A stretch of 23,617 nt of DNA from Tichowtungia sp964398915 (GCA_964398915.1 CAYNOR010000026.1:1-23617), one strand, 5' to 3'; shown: positions 1 through 8,954, counted from the stretch's first letter. The notes: a model not told the origin generated them from the sequence alone. Translations and numbers: made by a program.

Positions 1-70
1 ATAAAGGAGTGGGAAATATCAGAAACCCAAATTGCAGAACTTGACGCACACAACTTTCTGCGGTTTATTT

Positions 71-2476
71 TTATCCTTCGCGGATAACAGCCGCAACCGC
101 GGCGCAGACCTTTTTGCCGACCGCTTCATGGAATCCGTTGACTTTTTCGTCGGTCAGCGTGCCCGACGGTGAACGATATACAAAACTGTAAGCGACACTC
201 TTTTTGCCTTTCTCCAGCGTCTTGCCGCGGAAGACATCGAAGAGCGTTACTTTTTCCAGTTCGGACGGCGCGGCGCTCTGGACGGCCTTTAGAATATCTT
301 CGTGACGGACAGTTTCGTCCACGACGAACGCAAAGTCGCGCTCGACGGCCGGATAAAGCGGAATATCTTTCACCTCGCTCCGTTTCCATACATTGGAAAT
401 AAGCGGTTCAAGATTCAGTTCGGCGCAGGCGACCGGATCGTTCAGGCGCCACTCTTTGCGCGCGGCGGAATTAATCAGGCCGAGAACGCCGATTTTTTCT
501 TTGCAGGAAAGCACAGCGACAGCGCGCCCGGCTTCGAATGCCGGATTTTCAATGGTCTGGAAGGTTACATCCGTAACTTTTTGCACGGTGAGCAGTTTTT
601 CAACCAGTCCTTTGAGCCAGAGAAATACTTCTTCCTCGCCGACGGCACGTTGCTTGTCGAGCGAGCCTCGTCCGGCGGTGCCCATCAGGCCAAGGCAGAT
701 TTTTTCGGTCTGCACCGGTCCGTTTGCGGTTTTGACGAAGGTGCGGCCGACTTCAAAGAAGACGGCTTCGTCGACCTGTCGCGACTTGTTGCGGCCAAGA
801 CTTTCGATCATTTGTGGAATCAGTGAAGTGCGCAGAACCGATTGCTCGGCGCTGATCGGATGCGGCAGCTCTTCGCGGGCGGTGCGGTCGTCTTTGCCGA
901 AGAGATCGAGCAGCGGATGGCTGACCAGTGTGTAGTTCATGATTTCGCGGGCACCGAGACCAGCGAGATTTTTGCGGCAGGCCGTGACGGCGCGAATGCG
1001 TCCGTCATTTACACCGGCAACTGTTTGGGCAACAGGCAGTTTCTCGGGGATTTTATCGACGCCATTCATACGGGCGACTTCTTCAATAATATCCACTTCG
1101 CGTTCGAGGTCGTCGCGGAACGTCGGAATCTCAAGAACGGCTTTGGTTTCATCGCTGGAGAGGATGGAGAGTTCCAATGTCTGGAAAATTTTCTTCATTG
1201 TATCAACCGGCACCTCCATGCCGATCAGTTCGCAGGCCGACTGCCAGCGGAACGTGATCTGCCGTTTAGTCTTCGGAGCAGGATAAACATCCATAACGCC
1301 TTTGCAAACTTCCGCTCCGGCCAGTTCCTGTATCAGTGCGGCGGCACGGCGTCCGGCCCATTCGACGCTGCCGGCATTGACGCCGCGCTGGAATCGGTAA
1401 GAGCTGTCGGTGTAAAGGCCGAGTCCCTTGGCGGTGGCGCGGATGCCGGACTGTTGAAACGTCGCGGCTTCGATCAGAACGGTGGAGGTGTTGTCTTTAA
1501 TGCCGGTATTGGCTCCGCCCATCACTCCGGCCAGCGCGACGGCTTTTCCGGCATCGGCGATAACCAGCATTTCTTCGGTGAGCTGGCGTTCCACGCCGTC
1601 GAGTGTGGTGAATTTTTCACCCTTTGCGGCGTGGCGGACGATAATTTTTCCGTCTGTGAGCAAGGTGTAGTCAAAAGCATGGAGCGGATGGCCGGTTTCG
1701 AGCAGGACATAGTTGGTGATATCCACAACGTTATTGATCGAACGGATACCGCAGGCTTCGAGGCGGCGCTTCATCCAGTCGGGTGACGGGCCGATTTTTA
1801 CATCTTTCAGAACGCGGGCGGTGTAACGCGGGCATTTTACAGAGTCTTTGACTTCCACGCTGACTTCTTTTTCAACCGGCGCGGAACTTTCCTTCAGTTC
1901 GATGGACGGCATTTTGAGCTGTTTGCCGTAGATGGCGGCAACTTCGCGGGCGATACCGATGATGCTGAGGCAGTCAGGGCGGTTCGGCGTGATTTCCAGT
2001 TCGAAGACGGTTTCCGCAGGGCCCATCACAGCGGCAAGCGGAGTTCCTGATTTGAGTGAAGCATCCAGAACCAGCAGGCCGGAGTGATCTTCGCCGAGGC
2101 CGAGTTCATCTTTGGCGCAAAGCATACCGAGCGATTCGACGCCGCGGATTTTGGCTTTTTTCAGCGTGATTCCGCATGGCAGGGTGGTGCCGACGGTGGC
2201 GAACGGGTATTTGCCGCCGACCGCGACGTTCGGTGCGCCGCAAACCACTTGCAGTTTTTCGGCAGCGCCGTATTCAACGGTGCAGAGGCGTAGCTTGTCG
2301 GCATTTGGATGCGGTTCAATCGCCAGTACTTCGCCGACGACCACGCCTTCAAACGTGCCGCCGAGCGTTTCGATGTGTTCGACCTCAAGCCCCGCAAACG
2401 TCAGTTTGTCGGAAAGCCCCGCAATCGTATCGTCAAAATCCACATATTCTTTCAGCCAGCTCAGCGCAAATTTCAT
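71..2476 (-). CDS. pheT: Phenylalanyl-tRNA synthetase beta subunit
   Basis: PheT is the large subunit of the cytoplasmic (alpha-beta)2 enzyme that charges tRNA-Phe. The 801 residues match the usual bacterial length of about 790-800. An N-terminal tRNA-binding OB fold (about 40-150) contains NADKLRLC and the segment CGAPNV. B3/4-type editing-domain sequence follows (about 210-385, with INNVVDITNYV and HAFDY), then B5 (about 400-475, ending in DDLEREVDIIEEVARM). The C-terminal FDX-ACB anticodon-binding domain (about 705-800) contains LYPAVERDFAFVVD. The ATG is preceded by a good Shine-Dalgarno (AAGGAAGTG on the minus strand). pheS, normally directly upstream, is absent: the next gene upstream on this strand is an acyltransferase. 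The reading frame is intact, so PheS must be encoded elsewhere in the genome. Confidence 0.97.
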   Translation of the reverse strand: MKFALSWLKEYVDFDDTIAGLSDKLTFAGLEVEHIETLGGTFEGVVVGEVLAIEPHPNADKLRLCTVEYGAAEKLQVVCGAPNVAVGGKYPFATVGTTLPCGITLKKAKIRGVESLGMLCAKDELGLGEDHSGLLVLDASLKSGTPLAAVMGPAETVFELEITPNRPDCLSIIGIAREVAAIYGKQLKMPSIELKESSAPVEKEVSVEVKDSVKCPRYTARVLKDVKIGPSPDWMKRRLEACGIRSINNVVDITNYVLLETGHPLHAFDYTLLTDGKIIVRHAAKGEKFTTLDGVERQLTEEMLVIADAGKAVALAGVMGGANTGIKDNTSTVLIEAATFQQSGIRATAKGLGLYTDSSYRFQRGVNAGSVEWAGRRAAALIQELAGAEVCKGVMDVYPAPKTKRQITFRWQSACELIGMEVPVDTMKKIFQTLELSILSSDETKAVLEIPTFRDDLEREVDIIEEVARMNGVDKIPEKLPVAQTVAGVNDGRIRAVTACRKNLAGLGAREIMNYTLVSHPLLDLFGKDDRTAREELPHPISAEQSVLRTSLIPQMIESLGRNKSRQVDEAVFFEVGRTFVKTANGPVQTEKICLGLMGTAGRGSLDKQRAVGEEEVFLWLKGLVEKLLTVQKVTDVTFQTIENPAFEAGRAVAVLSCKEKIGVLGLINSAARKEWRLNDPVACAELNLEPLISNVWKRSEVKDIPLYPAVERDFAFVVDETVRHEDILKAVQSAAPSELEKVTLFDVFRGKTLEKGKKSVAYSFVYRSPSGTLTDEKVNGFHEAVGKKVCAAVAAVIREG

Positions 2477-2526
2477 AGTTCACTTCCTTAAAAACAGTGC
2501 GGGAGTTAAACATGAACGGCTATTTT

Positions 2527-2552
2527 GGGCAAGCGCACTGTCGGGGCTTAAA
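2527..2552. repeat. Two-copy intergenic repeat, copy A
   Basis: GGGCAAGCGCACTG followed by TCGGGGCTTAA occurs here; a near-identical stretch lies at 4078-4102. Both copies are preceded by ATTTT and lie 3' of a minus-strand gene (about 100 nt after the acyltransferase stop here, about 20 nt after the transporter stop there). It has no obvious hairpin plus T-run, so it is not a convincing terminator. Its function is unknown. Confidence 0.5.
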
Positions 2553-2655
2553 TCACAGGAGGGAAGTGTCAAAACTTCGGGAAGCTGTTGGCTTCGGCTC
2601 ATGGGGTTACTGTCAGCGGGAAAAAGAGCTGCAGGTTACCCAATAATAAAATGGC

Positions 2656-3858
2656 TCAGGAATTATCGGACGGACCCGTTCTGACCTCTGCCGGGGTTAT
2701 TCCAAAACTGCGGCGAAGAACGCGTCTGCGCAGGCGCATAAAAGGCGTTTCAATCAAAGTGAAAAACAGCCACCCGACTCCGATTGACCATGCAAAATAA
2801 ATAAGGATTTGAAGCGCCATCAGAACCGGTCGGGACAGAGGCATTGCAGCCACCGCATTAAACGGGAGGCGATACACAGGCCCAGCCAGTTCCGGCAGGA
2901 AGAAATGCCATAGATAAATACTGTAAGACCACTGTCCGATGGATTGAAGCGCTCCGGTAAAAAACAGGCGAGGAATGCGACTGAAATCCAGCGAAATGGC
3001 CAGAGAAATGATGATACTGTAAGCGACAATCAAGCCGGTAAACCCGATTGCAAACATTACAGGATGATTGCGCCCCAAAAAGACAACCGGCAACAGCAGT
3101 AAAACAGCCAGCCCGGACAGCCAGTGCCAGCTCTTGCGAACAAATACAGCGAACCGTTCCGGATAGTTGCGATACAGATACTGAAGAAGCACGCCGGCAA
3201 ACAGACCGTCAAAACGAAAATGAGAAATCATAAAATCATTGCGGTACGGGCCGCCTTTAAATACGTCAAACAGACGGAGTGCAGTACAGCCGACAAAGAA
3301 TAAAAAAGCAAACAACGGGGTCATGTGCAGCCCCTTTTTTCGTAAGCCCGGCAGATGAAGGCTCAGAAAAAACAGTACCGGCAGAATCATGTAAAAGTGT
3401 TCTTCGATAGCAAGCGACCAGGTGGGGCCGTTGACTCCGCGATCCAGATAATTCTGCAAAAAGAAACCGTGTACCGCTATCTGCCGGAGCTGCGCCGCAA
3501 CCGAACCCGGTTCTATCCAGCGCACTGCAGGCGCAAAAGCCAACACTAGCAACAGCACATAATATGAAGGCCAGATTTTGAATCCACGGGAAAGCAGGAA
3601 CCGGGGAACATGAATGGTTCCTGTTTTTTCCACCTCTGAAAAAAGAAGTCCGCTGATGAGGAATCCGCTCAAAACAAAAAACAGGTCAACGCCGCCCCAT
3701 CCCAGCTTTTTGATTGCCCAAAAAATCGCGCCGGCCGACCCAGATGGGTCGTAATACGCAGGAACAGTCCCGCAGTTCACATGATTGAGGAGAACCATCA
3801 GAATTGCAAATGCACGCAGAATATCTAAAGCGGCGATTCGTAAGGGTGTTATGCTCAT
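2656..3858 (-). CDS. Membrane acyltransferase, acyltransferase-3 (OafA/YrhL) family
   Basis: This is a 400-residue polytopic membrane protein of the family that O-acylates surface carbohydrates such as O-antigen, exopolysaccharide or peptidoglycan. The family signatures are visible: RAFAILMVLLNH near the N-terminus with the conserved His26, DLFFVLSGFLISG in the second membrane segment, a basic stretch with SRGFKIWPSYY, and WSLAIEEHFY around residues 145-155. About ten hydrophobic segments run through the protein, ending with a short basic tail. There is no C-terminal SGNH domain, so it is the short form. It lies between pheT and an MFS transporter on the same strand, but the large gaps argue against one tight operon. 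The acceptor cannot be deduced; the polysaccharide-precursor locus about 10 kb away is one possible link, which is inference only. Confidence 0.88.
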   Translation of the reverse strand: MSITPLRIAALDILRAFAILMVLLNHVNCGTVPAYYDPSGSAGAIFWAIKKLGWGGVDLFFVLSGFLISGLLFSEVEKTGTIHVPRFLLSRGFKIWPSYYVLLLVLAFAPAVRWIEPGSVAAQLRQIAVHGFFLQNYLDRGVNGPTWSLAIEEHFYMILPVLFFLSLHLPGLRKKGLHMTPLFAFLFFVGCTALRLFDVFKGGPYRNDFMISHFRFDGLFAGVLLQYLYRNYPERFAVFVRKSWHWLSGLAVLLLLPVVFLGRNHPVMFAIGFTGLIVAYSIIISLAISLDFSRIPRLFFTGALQSIGQWSYSIYLWHFFLPELAGPVYRLPFNAVAAMPLSRPVLMALQILIYFAWSIGVGWLFFTLIETPFMRLRRRVLRRSFGITPAEVRTGPSDNS

Positions 3859-4077
3859 GATTGGTTCTTTGAATATTTGTTTGATTAACTACATAATGAA
3901 CGCCATCCGGCTGCCGGTTTTAAAGCGAGATCCAGAACGGGATCCGATTATTTGATAATACATCACTGATTTTTCACTCCGCTCTCATTCAGTTTATGCG
4001 CGGAAGCATACTGATTGTTCCGTAATTGTCCAACTGCTTAGCCATTTCTTAGCGGGCGAGTCCAGTGGCGATTTTCC

Positions 4078-4102
4078 GGGCAAGCGCACTGGCGGGGTTT
4101 AA
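4078..4102. repeat. Two-copy intergenic repeat, copy B
   Basis: GGGCAAGCGCACTG then GCGGGGTTTAA, matching 2527-2552 apart from a few substitutions. A related, more diverged unit (GCGGGCGAGTCCAGTGGC) lies directly before it at about 4053-4070, so copy B may be the end of a small degenerate tandem. It lies just behind the transporter stop codon. Confidence 0.45.
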
Positions 4103-4121
4103 TCAGCACCGCAGGAATTTT

Positions 4122-5390
4122 TCAGCCGTTGAGTTTGGCTCGACGGGCCAGCAGGGCTGCGCAAAGCGTCAGAATGGCTCCGGCAACGCAGACCGCGCCG
4201 GCGACCATGAAGGCTTTGGCGTAGGAATCTGTCGCCAGAACGATCTGACTGGCCACGCGTGGTCCGGCAATCGCCGCGATGCTGAACGCTGAAAAGATCA
4301 CGGCATAGTTAAGCGCGAGATTTTTTGTACCGAAATAATCCGCCGTGACCGACGGAAAAATGCCGAGGTAGCCGCCGTAGCAGGCTCCCACGAAGAGCGC
4401 GCCGATCAGCAGGGTGTTTTTCTGCATGGCCAGTTGCGGCAGGAAAAACATGGTAACGCCGGTGATAATAAACATCACAAAGAGCGCGTTGAGACGTCCG
4501 GCTTTGTCGGAGATGAATCCCCAGAAAACCCGGCCGACGGCGTTTGCCAGTCCCATCAGCGAAACAATGCCGACGGCTTCGACCGGTGACAGCTTGGTCA
4601 TTTTCTGTGCGATCGGTGAAGCCTGGCTGATAATCATGAGTCCGGAGAATGTTCCGCAGGCGTACATGGCGTAAAGCACCCAGAATTCCAGGCGTCCGAA
4701 AAGCTGCCGCCAGGCATAGTCTTTTGCAGCGGCGGAGCCGGGAGCGCCCTGCTTGGGAATCCAGCCGGCTGGTTTATAGCCGGAAGGTGGCGTGACCATA
4801 AAGAAGGAGGCGAGCGCGATCACGACGATGAAAGCCGCGCCGAGGATTTTGAAGGCCCAGAGGACGGGCGTCTGTCCATCCGGTGCGCCGGCCATCAGCT
4901 GTTGCGCGATGGGGGCGATAATCAGCGTTCCGCAGCCGAGAGCGCCGACGGAAAGTCCGCTGGCTAGGCCGCGCATATCGGGGAACCAGCGAACCGATGT
5001 GGAAACAACCGCACCGTAAGCCGCACCGCTGCCGATTCCCATCACCACGCCGAAGAAAAAGAGTACCCAGGCAAAGGAGCCGGCATAACCGGTCAGCAGC
5101 ATGCCCAGTCCGAAGAGAATTCCGCCGCCGACTACGACTGCACGAGGGCTTTTAATATCGGCGATCCGGCCCGACAGGAGCATTCCGAGCGGGAGGCAGG
5201 CGAGATTAACCGAAAAGGCGAGCGCCCATTTCACCATGTCGGGCACGGGGCCGGACGGGCCTGTTTTCATGAGGCCGAGTGTAACGAGCAGTGGTTTTGC
5301 AAAAACGCTCGAAGCGTAAGCCGCTCCCATGCACATGTTTGCCAAAATTCCCATGGAGAGAATAAGCCAGCGTTTGGATTCCAGTTTCAT
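4122..5390 (-). CDS. MFS transporter, OFA (oxalate/formate antiporter-like) family
   Basis: This is a 422-residue inner-membrane transporter with about twelve hydrophobic helices. The start is placed at 5390 because AAAGGAGGT lies ideally upstream of this ATG; the 19 residues of the longer frame to 5447 have no such signal. OFA-family hallmarks include a conserved N-terminal RWLILSMGILANMCMGAAYA, GIGSGAAYGAVVST with RWFPDMRGLASGLSVGALGCG in the first half, and GRVFWGFISDKAGR in the second. Members carry small mono- or dicarboxylates such as oxalate, formate or lactate; the substrate cannot be read from sequence. The gene is divergent from a D-lactate dehydrogenase relic starting at 5560, which makes a former lactate or pyruvate connection thinkable but unproven. 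Confidence 0.88.
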   Translation of the reverse strand: MKLESKRWLILSMGILANMCMGAAYASSVFAKPLLVTLGLMKTGPSGPVPDMVKWALAFSVNLACLPLGMLLSGRIADIKSPRAVVVGGGILFGLGMLLTGYAGSFAWVLFFFGVVMGIGSGAAYGAVVSTSVRWFPDMRGLASGLSVGALGCGTLIIAPIAQQLMAGAPDGQTPVLWAFKILGAAFIVVIALASFFMVTPPSGYKPAGWIPKQGAPGSAAAKDYAWRQLFGRLEFWVLYAMYACGTFSGLMIISQASPIAQKMTKLSPVEAVGIVSLMGLANAVGRVFWGFISDKAGRLNALFVMFIITGVTMFFLPQLAMQKNTLLIGALFVGACYGGYLGIFPSVTADYFGTKNLALNYAVIFSAFSIAAIAGPRVASQIVLATDSYAKAFMVAGAVCVAGAILTLCAALLARRAKLNG

Positions 5391-5505
5391 GCGACCTCCT
5401 TTACAGTTTGTTGTTTTATTAACGCAGTTGAAAGCCCCGGATGTCAACCGCCTTTCCTGTTTACTGATGTCGAACCCAGCGGGGCTTAATTAGACGGGAA
5501 AGGGT

Positions 5506-5524
5506 TTTTCCAATCTTTGGAAAA
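5506..5524. promoter_or_regulatory. Perfect palindrome in the divergent promoter region
   Basis: TTTTCCAA and TTGGAAAA form an 8-bp perfect inverted repeat around a TCT centre. It lies in the 169-bp gap between the divergently oriented transporter (start 5390) and the lactate dehydrogenase relic (start 5560). A dyad operator is the most natural reading. There is no T-run to support a terminator. Confidence 0.35.
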
Positions 5525-5559
5525 GGAGTACCTTGAAATGGAGAACAGGAGCCGCCGCG

Positions 5560-6221
5560 ATGAAAAAAATCATCTTTTTTGACGCCAAGCCGTACGATCA
5601 GGAGTTTTTTGACCGCGCCAATGCAAAGCACGGCTATGAGATCAAATACATCGGCGGACGGCTGTCGGCGGATACCGCGCCGCTGGCAGCGGGCTATGAC
5701 GCCGTCTGCGCGTTTGTGAACGACGATCTGTCCGGTCCGGTTGAGGATATTCTGTTTAATAAAGGGATTCGCGTGATCGGGTTGCGTTGCGCGGGCTACA
5801 ACAACGTCGATCTCAAGTCGGCTTTTGGACGGATTCATATTGCCCGCGTTCCGGCCTATTCACCGTATGCGGTCGCTGAACATGCTGTGGCGCTGATTCT
5901 GACGCTCAACCGCAAGACGCACAAAGCGTACAACCGTACTCGCGATAGCAATTTCGCGCTGGGCGGGCTTCTCGGCTTCGACCTGCACGGAAAAACAGCC
6001 GGGATTATCGGCACCGGACGCATCGGACAGATTCTGGCCGGAATCCTTAAGGGTTTCGGGATGCGTGTGCTGGCTTTTGACCGGTTTCCCAAACAAATAT
6101 TGCCGAAACGACGCTTTCGAATCTGGACGCTTTTTTTCGCGGAGAAACCATGGTGAATGAAATTTGCTACCGGTGCAGTAAGGATTCATGTCCCCGGAAA
6201 GAAAACGGCAGGTGTTTCTGA
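5560..6221 (+). pseudogene. D-lactate dehydrogenase (2-hydroxyacid dehydrogenase) with internal deletion
   Basis: The first part is a good NAD-dependent D-2-hydroxyacid dehydrogenase of the LdhA type, starting after AGGAG. It contains the N-terminal catalytic half, LRCAGYNNVDL, VPAYSPYAVAEHAVALIL and the nucleotide-binding GIIGTGRIGQ, and runs to GMRVLAFDRFPKQ (about residue 175). The frame then continues as unrelated sequence and stops at 6156. In the +1-shifted frame, the family's normal C-terminus resumes immediately: IAETTLSNLDAFFRGE and VNE, ending with a Cys-rich tail at 6221. Some 120-130 residues between these parts are missing, including the rest of the NAD domain and the catalytic Glu and His, and the junction is out of frame. 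The product cannot be an active dehydrogenase. The surviving halves are well preserved, so the deletion looks recent. Confidence 0.85.
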
Positions 6222-6267
6222 GATAAGGATTGAAAAAGTCGCCGCGTCGCGCATTATTTGTTACATT

Positions 6268-6546
6268 ATGATTGAGGTAAAAGCGGTTATAAAAAATGAG
6301 GCGGGCATCCACTGCCGGCCGACTGCCTTGCTGACTCAGGCCGCTGCCGGATATAAAGGAACCATCACGGTTATTGCGCCTGCCGGAACCTGTCACCTCG
6401 GGTCGGCATTGGAGCTGATGATTCTGGGGCTTGAGCAGGGTACACAGATTACCATTCAGGCCGAAGGTCCCGGCGAAGCCGCCGCCGCCACGAAATTTAA
6501 AGAGCTCTTCGAGACGGAGTTCGACTTTCCCAATGCCGGGCAGTGA
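6268..6546 (+). CDS. HPr family phosphocarrier protein
   Basis: This 92-residue protein is the size of HPr, the cytoplasmic phosphocarrier of the PEP-dependent sugar phosphotransferase system. The start at 6268 gives a protein aligned end to end with the family. GIHCRP puts the phosphorylatable histidine exactly at His15 with Arg17. LGSALELM puts serine exactly at position 46, the HPr kinase site. The C-terminal ITIQAEGPGE matches the usual ITISAEG segment. No Shine-Dalgarno is evident before the ATG, so a leaderless or weakly initiated transcript is possible. It follows the broken dehydrogenase, and no EI, EII or HPr kinase gene is nearby. With both sites intact it could work in transport, in regulation, or in both. 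A longer frame to 6157 overlaps the dehydrogenase relic and was not chosen. Confidence 0.9.
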   Translation: MIEVKAVIKNEAGIHCRPTALLTQAAAGYKGTITVIAPAGTCHLGSALELMILGLEQGTQITIQAEGPGEAAAATKFKELFETEFDFPNAGQ

Positions 6547-6629
6547 GGTGTTTTCAGGAGCTGCTCCGGTGACTTTTTTATATTGAACAATGTTTTCAAC
6601 ACTTAAAACATCTGATAAGAACATGTATT

Positions 6630-7982
6630 ATGATTTATCAGATTCCTCCAGAAATTGAACGGCTGTTTGCTGGCGCGGCAATTTATCGTCACTTGATATC
6701 TGCCGGCGAAGTTCGCGAATCTTCCGGACGCTATTTTCCGTACACCGAACGGCATCTCCATGCTCTCTGGTTTGATGATCGCCTGCGTCCGAAGGAATTG
6801 AAAACTTTTCGCGGTGAGCCGGTGACGGTTGAAAGTCCCGGACGCTGGAATCTGGAAGCGGGCCCGGATTTTTCCGGGGCTGTTCTGCTGATCGGGCGGG
6901 AAAAACGGCGTGTTGCAGGGGATGCCGAGATTCATATTTTTCCCAATGATTGGAAGAACCACGGCCACCAGACCGATCCGCGCTATGCCGGGGTTCGCTT
7001 CCATATCACCTGGTTCTCCGGAGCGGTCGATGAATCAGTTTTTCCGCCTGGGACGATACATCTTTCGTATGGCGATCTATGCTCAGCGGATCTGGAAAGC
7101 ATTGATCTTTCCGCTTATCCGTATCATGAGCCGCGTGCGACAGCGGAGTTTCCGATGTTTGGAAAAGATCCTGACAAAATTTTACAAACTCTGGAAAGCG
7201 CAGGCGAGGAACGGGTTCGGCAGAAGACGTTGCGAATGGCGTGGCTGATGCAGCAGCGCGGGGAAGAACAGGCTGTTTATGAAGAAACAGCGGCGGCACT
7301 TGGTTATAAGCATAACAAAGCGCCGTTCCGCAAACTGGCTCAGCAGCTTCCGCTCGATGCACTCGCGCAGTACGGAACGGACCGTGAAACCGTTTATGCC
7401 GTACTGCTCGGCATTTCCGGATTGCTGCCGAAGCATCCCGCCGCCTGCTGGCCGGATGCGGCGAAAAAGGAACTGCGCTCGCTCTGGGATATCTGGTGGC
7501 GCGAACAGCATAAGTGGGAAGACGTCGCGCCGCTTGATAAAAGCGACTGGCGGCTGGCCGGGGTCCGCCCGCTGAATCATCCGGTCCGCCGTCTCGCCGC
7601 TCTTGCACAATGGATTGCCTCGCAATGTTTTGAAAACGTGGACGCGATCTCCGTTTCGCGTTTCCAGTGTTTTGAAAAAAGCTTCTGGACGGAACATACC
7701 GGCTGGGGCGGAAAGGAAAAGCCGGCGGAACTGGTTGGTAAAGACCGGGCTCATGCTATTGAGATTAATGTGATCGCACCGTGCCGGCTGGTGAAGGGGC
7801 AGGGCGATTTTCTGAAACGTTTGCCGGTCGAACCGCTGAACAGCGTTATTCGCGAAACAGTCTACCGGCTTTTCGGCCCTGATCATTCACCGAAATTATA
7901 CCGTACCGCGCTTGCCCGGCAGGGGCTTATCCAGATTTTCAATGATTTTATCCTAACCGGTCGGCTGAATGAATTTTCGTAA
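6630..7982 (+). CDS. DUF2851 family protein
   Basis: This 450-residue protein resembles the DUF2851 family of unknown function, common in Bacteroidetes and PVC bacteria. Recognisable parts are the N-terminal segment with an aromatic and basic pattern (TERHLHALWFDDRL), the PGRWNLEAGPDFSGA block around residues 70-85, and GDAEIHIFPNDWKNHGHQTDPRYAGVRFHI around 95-125. These correspond to the family's AGPDF and EIH..S.DW..HGH..D..Y..V..H motifs. It lacks a signal peptide or membrane segments and is probably cytoplasmic. The first ATG was used. The conserved D, E, H and K-like residues recall nuclease folds, but no reaction can be assigned here. It stands alone between the HPr and methyltransferase genes. 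Confidence 0.8.
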   Translation: MIYQIPPEIERLFAGAAIYRHLISAGEVRESSGRYFPYTERHLHALWFDDRLRPKELKTFRGEPVTVESPGRWNLEAGPDFSGAVLLIGREKRRVAGDAEIHIFPNDWKNHGHQTDPRYAGVRFHITWFSGAVDESVFPPGTIHLSYGDLCSADLESIDLSAYPYHEPRATAEFPMFGKDPDKILQTLESAGEERVRQKTLRMAWLMQQRGEEQAVYEETAAALGYKHNKAPFRKLAQQLPLDALAQYGTDRETVYAVLLGISGLLPKHPAACWPDAAKKELRSLWDIWWREQHKWEDVAPLDKSDWRLAGVRPLNHPVRRLAALAQWIASQCFENVDAISVSRFQCFEKSFWTEHTGWGGKEKPAELVGKDRAHAIEINVIAPCRLVKGQGDFLKRLPVEPLNSVIRETVYRLFGPDHSPKLYRTALARQGLIQIFNDFILTGRLNEFS

Positions 7983-8015
7983 TGATAAACGGATTGCGGA
8001 GTGATCTTTTTCTCT

Positions 8016-8043
8016 TTGCGCCTGTTGAGGTTATGCCTATACT
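8016..8043 (+). promoter_or_regulatory. Candidate sigma70-type promoter for the methyltransferase
   Basis: TTGCGC (8016-8021) and TATACT (8038-8043) are spaced by 16 nt. A start about 7 nt downstream would fall at the ATG at 8052, so the transcript could be almost leaderless. No Shine-Dalgarno is visible, which fits. The assignment is by eye only. Confidence 0.35.
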
Positions 8044-8051
8044 CCGCCACC

Positions 8052-8954
8052 ATGAAAGCAATGGATGTGAATCTGAGAAGTGAAGTGATCCGCTGGCATG
8101 AAAAATTGTTTAAACGTTCTGTCCGGCGGCAGATGCGTTTACGGAAAATCAGAGAGCTGGTCGGAATCACGACGAATCAGAACTGTCTGGAGATCACTGC
8201 CGGGGACGGCATGATCAGCGCCCGGTTGCGTGAAGGTGGTGGACGCTGGAAGACGATGGTTCTATCACACACAGCAAAATCTTCGCTGGATTGGTTTGTG
8301 GATGATCAGGTCGAAGTTCTTGATGGTCTTTCCATTAAAGACGCTGACGGAACGTATGATGCCGTGGTGATCGTTGATGCACTGGAGCGCGTGCGCGATG
8401 ATTATGCCTTTATTAAAGAGTGCCACCGCGTGCTGAAGTCCGACGGACGGCTGGTGGTTACCGCTGCGCGTAAAATGAATTTTTGCATCGGCAGCTGCCC
8501 GATTCGTTCCATGCTGGGTCTTTCCTGGCGGGGTAAAGGCCTTGAGCGCCCCGGCTATACCAATGGCGAATTGTTTGAGGTGCTCAAAGACGGATTTGAC
8601 GTACCGGAAACCAATTCATATGCCACGTGCTGCATTGAACTCCCCGGTCTGTTTTGTGAGGCCGCCGCCAATAAACTGGCCTGCGGGCTCTATAACATGC
8701 CCGGCGAAAAAACCGGCGCGGAGGAATTTTACCACTACACCAAGCTGAACGTTTTCGGCACGCTGATTTTTCCGCTGATGTGGCTGCTGGCTGAACTGGA
8801 AGAAAAACTGTTTTTCTTCGCGCCGGGACATAACATCGCGGCAAAAACCAAACGGCGCGTCTGGCGCGCGCGTAAACAGCCGGTACTTATCGACGGACGC
8901 TCTATCGCCGAGGCCGCCATTAACACGAAAATCGGTACCGCCGCACCGTTTTAA
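8052..8954 (+). CDS. Class I SAM-dependent methyltransferase
   Basis: This is a 300-residue protein with a Rossmann methyltransferase core at about residues 35-140. Motif I reads LEITAGDGMIS. The acidic motif II is replaced by a less typical MVLSHTAKSSLDW. Motif IV is YDAVVIVDALERV, and the post-motif segment CHRVLKSDGRLVVTA is characteristic of the methyltransferase-11 type. The C-terminal 130 residues contain a hydrophobic stretch (LIFPLMWLLAELEEKLFFF), which may associate with the membrane or bind a lipophilic substrate. The ATG at 8052 was preferred over the frame start at 8001 because the extra residues overlap the probable promoter. The substrate is unknown. The domain assignment is solid and the subfamily is not. 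Confidence 0.82.
   Translation: MKAMDVNLRSEVIRWHEKLFKRSVRRQMRLRKIRELVGITTNQNCLEITAGDGMISARLREGGGRWKTMVLSHTAKSSLDWFVDDQVEVLDGLSIKDADGTYDAVVIVDALERVRDDYAFIKECHRVLKSDGRLVVTAARKMNFCIGSCPIRSMLGLSWRGKGLERPGYTNGELFEVLKDGFDVPETNSYATCCIELPGLFCEAAANKLACGLYNMPGEKTGAEEFYHYTKLNVFGTLIFPLMWLLAELEEKLFFFAPGHNIAAKTKRRVWRARKQPVLIDGRSIAEAAINTKIGTAAPF

Noticed and set aside
842..1786. A 314-codon open frame on the plus strand inside pheT
   Set aside because: It lies wholly antisense to the intact and strongly conserved pheT, and its translation shows no recognisable family; it is a shadow of GC-rich codons.
6553..6580. Intrinsic terminator after the HPr gene
   Set aside because: GGAG-CTG-CTCC is only a 4-bp stem and the T-run begins several bases later; too weak to call.
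5860..6624. A 254-codon minus-strand frame across the dehydrogenase relic and HPr
   Set aside because: It is antisense to recognisable genes and has no family features or ribosome-binding site.
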